Below are positions 1 to 5,121 of a stretch of DNA of 8,689 nt, one piece after another. The position numbers and the translations under genes are program-made. The notes beneath the pieces are model-generated. The model had not been told where the DNA came from. It saw only the letters and a list, made by a program, of their open reading frames with translations, and did not search any database. The DNA comes from a bacterium (GTDB lineage: Bacteria > Electryoneota > RPQS01): assembly GCA_028711875.1 (NCBI GenBank), contig JAQTRJ010000069.1, forward strand, positions 1-8,689. The letters run 5' to 3'. Each line of letters starts with the position of its first letter. Positions within the stretch are counted from its first letter, which is position 1.

Positions 1-32
1 CGATAAGACAATTCCTTGAAATGAGGATGTCC

Positions 33-67
33 AAGCGGGGCGCGGACTTTTACGCCCCGCTTTCTTT
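33..67 (+). terminator. Rho-independent terminator of an upstream gene outside the window
   Basis: The arms GCGGGGCG (35-42) and CGCCCCGC (53-60) pair perfectly across a 10-nt loop. They are extended by AA (33-34) pairing with TT (61-62), and TTTCTTT follows directly. This is a typical GC-rich stem plus U-tract for + strand transcription. The gene it ends lies left of the window; the first 32 bases contain several stop codons and I cannot tell which one is used. Confidence 0.8.
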
Positions 68-70
68 CCC

Positions 71-98
71 CCGCGATCTCTTGACTTCATAGTCGCGG
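71..98. repeat. Short inverted repeat spanning the -35 box (possible operator)
   Basis: CCGCGA (71-76) and TCGCGG (93-98) are exact reverse complements separated by 16 nt, and the -35 hexamer lies between them. The placement would suit a repressor or activator site for the lipoprotein gene. A six-base arm in GC-rich DNA can easily arise by chance, so a regulatory role is only a guess. Confidence 0.25.
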
Positions 99-109
99 TT
101 CGCTACATT
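81..109 (+). promoter_or_regulatory. Sigma70-type promoter of the lipoprotein gene
   Basis: TTGACT (81-86) and TACATT (104-109) are separated by exactly 17 nt. They match the housekeeping consensus at 5 of 6 (-35) and 4 of 6 (-10) positions. The predicted transcription start near 116 lies downstream of the in-frame ATG at 111. That rules out 111 as the usual start and supports the ATG at 186, leaving a leader of about 70 nt. Confidence 0.7.
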
Positions 110-185
110 AATGCTTGTGCCTCATTGCACAAGATTGCTCATGTCGGCGAATGCGACCCACACACTCCACTATGAGAGGTTTCCC

Positions 186-1553
186 ATGTCCAAGAAATGG
201 CTACTCATTCTGCTGGTTATCCCGCTCCTCGTTTTTCTGGGCTGCCCGAAGGACGACGACGAAGAAACTCCGCCCACGCCGCCGACGCCGGACGACGCCA
301 GCGGTTCGGTGCGCAGCGACGCTTCGGGAGTGATCGAGACTCCCCTCGGCGCGCGTATTTCCGTTCCGGTGGGCGCGGTCCCGCCGCTCGAGAATGGTAA
401 CGCAGGTACGATGGTATTTTCCATTGAACGGAACAACAGCATTCTGGTCTCTCCGCCCACCGGCGAGACGATGATTTCGGATATTTATCAGTTCGGTCCC
501 GAAGGCTTCACGTTTGCGCGGCCGGTGGAAGTTACCCTTCCCGTTCCCGAGGGCGTAGATCCGGAGGCGGCCAGCCTTTGGAGACATAATCCCGTCACGG
601 GGCAGGCGGAATTCTTCAGCTCTTCGTATGATCCGACCACGCGGAAGATCAGCGCGCAGACCTATCAGTTCTCGCCGTGGTTTGTCACCGGCCACAGTCC
701 CGACTCCACCGTGTCCGGGTGCATCCGCGTAGCGAACATGAGCCATACGTCGTGGCTGATGGTGTGCGTGGAAGAGTACACTCTGCTGTATCCGGGGCAG
801 GGGGCGTGGATGGCGGAGAGCGGCGGCGGACCGTTGTTCGCGCCGATCGGCACCATCGGCTGGGCCAGCACCGGCAACTGGTATCTGCCGCAGGGAACGT
901 TTAATCTCTGTCTGCAGCGCGAAAGCGAAACCAATCCCGGACACTACCAGCACATTTTCATGGAGAACGTGGTGGTGCATCAGCCGTGGCGCTACAACGA
1001 TCCGCGCTGCACGGAGATCAGCAACGGCAGCTTCACCAGCCCCGACACCGGCCGCTGCGCGTGTATTCCGGAAGAGACGAGTTCCGTCGGCACGGGCGAT
1101 ATTCAGGTGACGCTGACGTGGCATACTCCCGAACCGGGCGTGGACTTGGATTTGTGGGTGATGGATCCGGACAGCGAATGGTGCTACTACGGCAATGGGC
1201 AGGCTCCGAACGTCACCACGTCGGGTGGACAGCTTGATCGCGACAACCTGTGCTGGAACTACGTGAACGGTTGGCCGGAGAACATTTATTGGACGCAACC
1301 GCCGCCCGCCGGGCAATACATTGTGGCCGTGGACTGGTTCAGCACGTGCGATACCATCGCGGTCGGCCCTCTGTCGTTCAACGTCCGCACGGTGGTGCGG
1401 GGGACAACCCGAACCTTCACCCAGACTATTCAGGAATACGAGAACATGCACGAGGTCACACGGTTCGCGATCAGCGGACCGCAGGTAGTTTTCCTGCCGC
1501 CGCGCACCGACGTGGACTATTCGAATCTGCGCAAGCCCGAGAAAACGCGGTAA
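186..1553 (+). CDS. Lipoprotein with ZU5-like and YfaP/DUF2135-like domains
   Basis: Predicted 455-residue lipoprotein. The frame is open from 111, but the ATG at 186 is preferred. It has the purine-rich ribosome site GAGAGGT (174-180) five bases upstream, lies downstream of the promoter, and begins a textbook signal peptide: MSKKW, a hydrophobic core, then the lipobox LVFLGC with the acylated cysteine at residue 20. Residue +2 is proline, so the Asp inner-membrane retention signal of E. coli is absent. A short D/E/P/T-rich linker follows (21-39). Residues ~48-168 resemble a ZU5 domain (ISVPVGAV at 58-65, FGPEGFTFARPVEVTLP at 103-119). Residues ~175-295 are unrecognised and contain several cysteines. 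Residues ~305-400 resemble YfaP/DUF2135 (DLDLWVMDP at 320-328, YYGNG, SGGQLD, PENIYW, PPAGQYIVAVDW at 372-383). No catalytic site is visible, so a surface or periplasmic binding role is inferred. A terminator follows the stop, so the gene is probably monocistronic. Confidence 0.85.
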   Translation: MSKKWLLILLVIPLLVFLGCPKDDDEETPPTPPTPDDASGSVRSDASGVIETPLGARISVPVGAVPPLENGNAGTMVFSIERNNSILVSPPTGETMISDIYQFGPEGFTFARPVEVTLPVPEGVDPEAASLWRHNPVTGQAEFFSSSYDPTTRKISAQTYQFSPWFVTGHSPDSTVSGCIRVANMSHTSWLMVCVEEYTLLYPGQGAWMAESGGGPLFAPIGTIGWASTGNWYLPQGTFNLCLQRESETNPGHYQHIFMENVVVHQPWRYNDPRCTEISNGSFTSPDTGRCACIPEETSSVGTGDIQVTLTWHTPEPGVDLDLWVMDPDSEWCYYGNGQAPNVTTSGGQLDRDNLCWNYVNGWPENIYWTQPPPAGQYIVAVDWFSTCDTIAVGPLSFNVRTVVRGTTRTFTQTIQEYENMHEVTRFAISGPQVVFLPPRTDVDYSNLRKPEKTR

Positions 1554-1579
1554 TTTTCGAGTGTGACGATTCCCATGCG

Positions 1580-1610
1580 GCGCGCCCCGAGCTTTCGGGG
1601 CGCGCTTCTT
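1580..1610 (+). terminator. Terminator of the lipoprotein gene
   Basis: An 11-bp perfect GC-rich stem (1580-1590 with 1595-1605) closes a GCTT tetraloop and is followed by TTCTTATGTT. It starts 27 nt after the lipoprotein stop codon. The U-tract is interrupted but the stem is very strong. Confidence 0.8.
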
Positions 1611-1644
1611 ATGTTGAAGAGATGTGCCTGTCGTTCCCGCCGGG

Positions 1645-1679
1645 AAAAGGAACAGGGACGCACGTGTGTGCGTCCCTGT
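1645..1679 (-). terminator. Terminator of the RRM protein gene
   Basis: A 12-bp perfect stem (1652-1663 with 1668-1679) encloses a 4-nt loop. Read on the minus strand, it is followed by TCCTTTTCCC, a U-rich tail. It sits 36 nt after the minus-strand stop at 1715. Together with the oppositely facing terminator at 1580-1610 it insulates two convergent genes. A smaller inverted repeat, TCTGAC/GTCAGA (1689-1694/1701-1706), lies between it and the stop codon. Confidence 0.8.
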
Positions 1680-1714
1680 CAAGTTCCTTCTGACCGTTCC
1701 GTCAGAGTCGGCAA

Positions 1715-2008
1715 CTACCAGCGCTGACGACGCTCGGGCTTGCCGCCGCGCGCCGGGCGCTCGCCCTGCGGCCGGGCCACGTTGACCAGAATGTTCCGGC
1801 CCTGCAGCTCGGTCTCGTTCAGCTTGGTGATGGCGGCCTGCGCTTCGTCGTCGTTGGACATTTCGACAAAGCCGAAACCCTTCGAACGACCCGTCATCCG
1901 GTCGGTGATGACGCTGGCGCGTTCCACGGAACCGTGGGATTCGAACAACGTCTTCAGATCGTCGTCGGTGACCGAGTACGCCAAGTTGCCTACGTAAATG
2001 TTTACCAT
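1715..2008 (-). CDS. RRM-domain RNA-binding protein
   Basis: A 97-residue protein made almost entirely of one RNA recognition motif (residues ~3-79), with a short basic tail (80-97, rich in R, K, G and P). Both signature motifs are intact: RNP2 IYVGNL at 4-9 and RNP1 KGFGFVEM at 43-50. The aromatic residues expected to stack on RNA bases are Y5, F45 and F47. Small single-RRM proteins of this kind are known in cyanobacteria and many other bacteria, where several are cold-induced. A cytoplasmic single-stranded RNA-binding or RNA-chaperone role is likely, but the targets cannot be read from sequence. The start is supported by AAAGGG (plus-strand 2016-2021) seven bases upstream of the ATG. The gene has its own promoter about 180 bp upstream and its own terminator, so it is probably transcribed alone, with a long leader. 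Confidence 0.93.
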   Translation of the reverse strand: MVNIYVGNLAYSVTDDDLKTLFESHGSVERASVITDRMTGRSKGFGFVEMSNDDEAQAAITKLNETELQGRNILVNVARPQGERPARGGKPERRQRW

Positions 2009-2180
2009 GATTTCGCCCTTTCTGGACTCTGGGGATGGCGCCCCTAACCTTCGTCACCTCATCTCATCGCCAGGCCGAAAGGGACTCGAAATCCTCCTCC
2101 CCCGTGACACGGGCCTGCGACCAGGGCTTTGTGCCCGACTACATCGAATGGCTGCTCATAGTACTCCCCTGAGCCAACCA
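2009..2180 (-). promoter_or_regulatory. Long 5' leader of the RRM gene
   Basis: This is the roughly 170-nt stretch between the predicted transcription start (near 2180) and the ATG. No ORF in it has visible family resemblance. Read on the minus strand it contains small hairpins: GGGC/GCCC around an ACAAA loop, CCCGTG/CACGGG, and GGGG/CCCC close to the ribosome site. Long leaders of this kind are known for cold-inducible RNA-binding protein genes and can mediate autoregulation. That role is inferred here; no named riboswitch or thermometer was recognised. Confidence 0.4.
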
Positions 2181-2186
2181 GTAATG

Positions 2187-2215
2187 AATATACATAAACC
2201 GTCCTGAAAACGCAA
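2187..2215 (-). promoter_or_regulatory. Sigma70-type promoter of the RRM gene
   Basis: On the minus strand, TTGCGT (plus 2210-2215) and TATATT (plus 2187-2192) are separated by exactly 17 nt. The -10 box matches 5 of 6 consensus positions and is preceded by TG. It starts only 17 nt past the stop of the T9SS-protein gene at 2233, and no terminator is visible between them, so read-through from that gene is also possible. Confidence 0.65.
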
Positions 2216-2232
2216 GCCTTTTCTCGATCTTT

Positions 2233-3213
2233 CTACCGAATGAGCAGAACCGGCCGGGAAAGATGGCCTTTCTGTCCGGTAAGCCGCACGAAGTACATGC
2301 CGGTCGGAAGCGCCCCGGCCTGAAGGACTACCCGGTGCTCTCCGGCAACCATCGGCCCACTGGCCAGAACCGCCACCCGCCGCCCCAGGGCATCGAACAG
2401 CGCAAGTTCGATGGTCTCGGGCCCATCCACAGAAAACTCGATCGTTGTTGTGCTGTTGAACGGATTCGGATATACGGAATTCAAAACAAATGTCTGTGTT
2501 GTAATAGAGTTACGTGGGAAAACTCCCGACGTCTCCGTCATCACGATGTTGATCCCTTCGGGAGCGCTCCCCTGCTCAACCACAATCGGTTCCGGGGTCG
2601 TGCCGCCATAAAACCCGCGCGGCTCGCCCTCATCCCACGTCAAATTTGTGTTCAGATCCATGAATGCTGCCACATAGTAGGTGGTGAAGCTGTCCACCAG
2701 AGCGGTATAGGTGCCGATACCGGTGTTGGTGAACAGAACACCTCCGCCGTGAGGCAAGCCCTCGAAATCGGGCGTATAGGAGGCATAGATCAGCGTGAGG
2801 CCGGTCTGGGTTCCCTCATAGCTCACCGAACCGGAGAAGCCTCCCTGCGTGGATTCGTACAGCTCGATATCCACCCCCGAAGAATCGCCGAGTAATTCGA
2901 AAATCGTCGGGATTTCGCCGCCATAAAAACCGCGCGGCTCGTCGAGATCGGGAGTGATACTCGTGTTCAGGTCCTGATAAGCGAACAGCACGTAGCCGCC
3001 CGCCTCGACGTTGGGAATCGTATAGGTGTTGAGAATCGGAATGACAACGGTCACGTACACGGTGTCCAGCGTGATCGGCACCGCGGCCACGTATTTCAGC
3101 AGCGTAAAACCAGTCTGCCCGCCGGTCACATGCCCCGACAGCGTGTACGCATCCGCCGGCTTCCCTGCGGCGACCAAGGACAGCTGAAGCAAAGCGAGAA
3201 AAAGGCGTTTCAT
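2233..3213 (-). CDS. T9SS-exported protein with a 105-residue tandem duplication
   Basis: Predicted 326-residue secreted protein. The frame is open from 3417, but the ATG at 3213 is chosen. It has AAGGGAG four bases upstream and begins a signal peptide (MKRLFLALLQLSLVAAG, cleavage near residue 18-22). Two homologous beta-rich units follow, about 27-120 and 127-226. Each carries a DLNT motif (81-84, 186-189) and EPRGFYGG (92-99, 197-204), both exactly 105 residues apart. They resemble the carboxypeptidase-regulatory or prealbumin-like modules of surface proteins, but I cannot name the family firmly. Residues ~242-326 are a type A T9SS sorting domain: FVLNSVYPNPFN at 242-253, LFDALGRRV at 272-280, GEHRVVLQ, LPTGMYFVRL at 302-311, and a terminal LLIR. 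In T9SS bacteria this domain directs export across the outer membrane and is usually cleaved when the protein is anchored. The substrate or ligand is unknown. Confidence 0.88.
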   Translation of the reverse strand: MKRLFLALLQLSLVAAGKPADAYTLSGHVTGGQTGFTLLKYVAAVPITLDTVYVTVVIPILNTYTIPNVEAGGYVLFAYQDLNTSITPDLDEPRGFYGGEIPTIFELLGDSSGVDIELYESTQGGFSGSVSYEGTQTGLTLIYASYTPDFEGLPHGGGVLFTNTGIGTYTALVDSFTTYYVAAFMDLNTNLTWDEGEPRGFYGGTTPEPIVVEQGSAPEGINIVMTETSGVFPRNSITTQTFVLNSVYPNPFNSTTTIEFSVDGPETIELALFDALGRRVAVLASGPMVAGEHRVVLQAGALPTGMYFVRLTGQKGHLSRPVLLIR

Positions 3214-3249
3214 GAAACTCCCTTGTGTGAGAAGCCAAGAAACCAAATG

Positions 3250-3281
3250 CGAAAATACGAAAACGCGAAAAACAGAAAAGC
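3250..3281. repeat. 8-nt tandem repeat, four units (CGAAAANN type)
   Basis: Four consecutive 8-nt units read CGAAAATA, CGAAAACG, CGAAAAAC and AGAAAAGC. On the minus strand they give a U-rich tract in the probable leader or promoter of the T9SS-protein gene, 37-68 nt upstream of its ATG. Unit number could vary by slippage and change spacing or transcript structure, but nothing here proves that. Confidence 0.6.
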
Positions 3282-3290
3282 AGATAAGTG

Positions 3291-3428
3291 CTCGCCGCGC
3301 CGGATTACGCGCAACAAAGTTCGCCGAGCCGGGCGTCCCCGCCCGGCCGGAACATTCGCCTCGCCACGCCGGATTAGGCGCAATCATCTTCGCCGAGGCA
3401 TGCGTCCCCGCGTGCACCGAATCTTTCT
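3291..3428. repeat. Tandem pair of 69-bp units with a covarying hairpin
   Basis: Unit 1 is 3291-3359 and unit 2 is 3360-3428. They align without gaps, share CTCGCC-CGCCGGATTA at the start and CGTCCCCG in the middle, and are roughly three-quarters identical. Each carries a hairpin with a GTCCCC loop. In unit 1, stem 3328-3334 pairs with 3341-3347 (7 bp). In unit 2, 3398-3403 pairs with 3410-3415 (6 bp, one T-G). At three stem positions the two units differ on both sides of the stem and pairing is kept. This suggests the structure, not only the sequence, is maintained. Confidence 0.7.
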
Positions 3429-3457
3429 CCCCGGTGGTGACTCTCCAGAGTCACCCC
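3427..3457. repeat. 31-bp hairpin repeat, copy A
   Basis: This copy matches 5078-5108 at 30 of 31 positions in the same orientation. Its core is a near-palindrome, with arms GGTGACTCT and AGAGTCACC (9 bp) around a CC loop. It abuts the 69-bp units and a C-rich run, and lies 187 bp downstream of the membrane-protein stop codon. Confidence 0.8.
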
Positions 3458-3470
3458 CTCCCCCCCTCTT

Positions 3471-3495
3471 TCATTCTGAACGCAGTGAAGAATCT
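3471..3495. repeat. Short dispersed-type intergenic repeat (CATTCTGAA...GAAGAATCT)
   Basis: The element begins TCATTCTGAACGC and ends AGTGAAGAATCT, with ATTCT and AGAAT as inverted ends. From memory it closely resembles a class of short intergenic repeats of the form CATTCTGAGCG...GCGAAGAATCT seen in many environmental bacterial genomes. Only one copy is in this window, so the assignment rests on that resemblance. Confidence 0.45.
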
Positions 3496-3643
3496 CCGCC
3501 CCCACCGCGCTCATTTGTCTATATGCCGCTTCGCGCCTAAATTATTCCACGCCAGATTTACCAATTGAATCAGTGCCACTTTCTTCTCCCGCTACCAACC
3601 TGTTCCCATAACGCTTCTTCCGGTCGAAGCAATATATGTCGGC

Positions 3644-5047
3644 CTATTCCTCGATCCCGACTGCATTTTGTCTCTGCAGCAATTCTTCAACTAATAATAC
3701 TATTTTCTGCTCTTGGTCTTCATTATGATTGAGGTCCAGATCAGCGAAACGGATCGTCGGATGAAGCTGATTCGCATAGACAGCCAGTTTCTCACTAAGC
3801 ATTCCGCAGCTCACGAAAACAACTGGAGTATGGGGGCTGACTGCCGCAATCTGCAGCGTCTCGAAGAGCGTGGACTCGTCAAACGAGCGATAACAAATAA
3901 AGGGACGTATAAATACCCGTTGCTGATCATGCCCAATCCTCAGGGCCGTAGAACCCACTTCCTCGGACGCGTCCACAACTTCATACCCGGCTTTTTCGAA
4001 TAGAACCGTAGCAGTGGCCAATAAACTTGCCGCAACGGCATTCTCTTCGCGCAGCAGTCTATCGTAATCTTGCGGCCGCGTGAAGGAACTCGCCGGAGAT
4101 AATGCGATTTGTTGAGAAGGTGAGACTCGTTTCTTCGTGTGTTCCCCAAAGGATCGCTCGACGAAAACCGCAAAGTATCCCATAAATCCCACCATGATCA
4201 ATGTTCCCAGGAACCCGAGCTGAAGCAAGGCAAAATAGAGGTGTCCCCACGGGAAAACCGGTTCAATACCGCTGAAATTCGGGACAAGATTACCGAACAC
4301 GGGAATGCTCCGTAGCATCTGCTCGACAACAAACCGAACCCAAACCATGTTGTGGTGCGGAGTCAACTCTCGACCAGTAAACAACGACTGCGGCGCGAGC
4401 AGGGACAAGTCTACGGAGAGCAAAAGAAACATCCCAAAGCTGCCGACGAGCACCAGGCTTGCCGCCGCGACAATGAGCGTCGCTCCATGATCTACAATGT
4501 ACGATGCAAGCTTCATTGACCTGTCCGGCGAATCAGCGGTGAGATCATCGGGCCTGTTCTCGGATAGCATCTCATCGCGTGTTTCTTGAAGCCTCCAATA
4601 TCTTCCTTTGGTGCGGATAGCGTACCGTAAATATGAAACCTGTTTGCTCAGAATCCGTCCTATAATCGCAAACAAGAAAAGCGCCGCCAAACAGATGAAC
4701 AGATAAATAATGCGGAGTGCGATAGATGTGGTCATCTGATAAGACGCCAGAGAAACGATCAGTAATCCAATGAGTGCGAATAGAACCGCAAAGCCGAGAA
4801 ACTTGCCTGTCAATAGAATGGCCAAGGCAGTTTCAGACAAATGAGACCATGCCTTTACAAGGAATTTCCAGACGTGTAAACCAGCGGTGACCAACAGAGC
4901 AACGACCGGCAATACCAGCAAAGTCAACACAATAATCACCGGTCCCAAGATAATAACCAGCGTGTTAAGCAGCACGCGCGATGTGCGCGGCATTGCCGCG
5001 ATCTTGGGATTCAAATACCGAAAGACTTCTTTATATGACCATTTCAT
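3644..5047 (-). CDS. Polytopic membrane protein with a degenerate Mrr-like C-terminal domain
   Basis: A 467-residue membrane protein of no family I can name. Hydrophobic segments lie at about 25-57 (long, with prolines 36 and 47, perhaps a hairpin), 84-103, 108-130, 188-214 and 268-296. A charged loop (~131-182) separates the third and fourth. Residues ~330-460 form a soluble alpha/beta domain whose order of elements resembles the Mrr-type restriction-endonuclease fold: helix ending FEKAGYEVV (350-358), strands at 367-371 and 376-383, helix 391-402, strand PVVFVSCG (408-415), helix, strand TIRFADLDL (431-439). The catalytic positions of that fold look lost: no Asp after the GST at 365-367, and IRP (380-382) where Q/E-x-K is expected. 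The start at 5047 has no visible Shine-Dalgarno; M19 is an alternative but has none either. The gene is visibly AT-richer than its neighbours and is bracketed by the two 31-bp repeats. The CDS is secure; the fold is an inference. Confidence 0.8.
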   Translation of the reverse strand: MKWSYKEVFRYLNPKIAAMPRTSRVLLNTLVIILGPVIIVLTLLVLPVVALLVTAGLHVWKFLVKAWSHLSETALAILLTGKFLGFAVLFALIGLLIVSLASYQMTTSIALRIIYLFICLAALFLFAIIGRILSKQVSYLRYAIRTKGRYWRLQETRDEMLSENRPDDLTADSPDRSMKLASYIVDHGATLIVAAASLVLVGSFGMFLLLSVDLSLLAPQSLFTGRELTPHHNMVWVRFVVEQMLRSIPVFGNLVPNFSGIEPVFPWGHLYFALLQLGFLGTLIMVGFMGYFAVFVERSFGEHTKKRVSPSQQIALSPASSFTRPQDYDRLLREENAVAASLLATATVLFEKAGYEVVDASEEVGSTALRIGHDQQRVFIRPFICYRSFDESTLFETLQIAAVSPHTPVVFVSCGMLSEKLAVYANQLHPTIRFADLDLNHNEDQEQKIVLLVEELLQRQNAVGIEE

Positions 5048-5077
5048 TATGGATCACAAACGTTGGAAATAAACTCT

Positions 5078-5108
5078 CTCCCCGGTGGCGACTCTCCAGA
5101 GTCACCCC
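5078..5108. repeat. 31-bp hairpin repeat, copy B
   Basis: Direct-repeat partner of 3427-3457, with a single difference (C for T at 5089). The change gives a C-A mismatch in the plus-strand stem. On the minus strand it becomes a G-U pair, so a 9-bp hairpin survives there. It lies 14 nt past the stop codon of the large secreted-protein gene and 31 bp upstream of the membrane-protein start. It could therefore form a 3'-end hairpin on the large transcript, but no immediate U-tract follows. Confidence 0.8.
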
Positions 5109-5121
5109 TTCCGCATGGGCC

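Larger units (their letters stand above)
3214..3643. other. Repeat-rich intergenic region, 430 bp
   Basis: No supported gene lies here. Plus-strand open frames cross it, but they translate the repeats into R/P-rich peptides with no domain. From left to right it holds the leader of the T9SS-protein gene, an 8-nt A-rich tandem repeat, two 69-bp hairpin-bearing units, a 31-bp hairpin repeat, C-rich runs (C5, then C7 at 3460-3466), and a short dispersed-type repeat. In 3496-3643 I see no clear element. The only hint is a weak GCTTC/GAAGC inverted repeat within 3612-3630, downstream of the membrane-protein gene. No convincing promoter for the T9SS-protein gene was found. Confidence 0.6.

Noticed and set aside
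111..185. Upstream in-frame ATG extending the lipoprotein by 25 residues
   Set aside because: It lies before the predicted transcription start, has no ribosome site, and would bury the lipoprotein signal peptide inside the chain.
201..2057. 618-codon open frame on the minus strand opposite the lipoprotein gene and overlapping the RRM gene in another frame
   Set aside because: It is antisense to a well-supported lipoprotein gene, runs through both terminator hairpins, and translates to R/H/G-rich sequence without a domain. Long shadow frames are expected in GC-rich DNA with strong codon bias.
3214..3417. Upstream extension of the T9SS protein to the ATG at 3417
   Set aside because: It would translate the intergenic repeats and place a 68-residue extension before an ordinary signal peptide. 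The ATG at 3213 has a strong ribosome site.
3212..3568. 118-codon plus-strand open frame across the repeat-rich gap
   Set aside because: The peptide is only the translation of the intergenic repeats. It has no ribosome site or domain, and it covers the leader of a minus-strand gene.
3214..3643. CRISPR array in the repeat-rich gap
   Set aside because: The repeats are of several unrelated kinds, the 69-bp units are contiguous with no unique spacers, and no cas gene is present.
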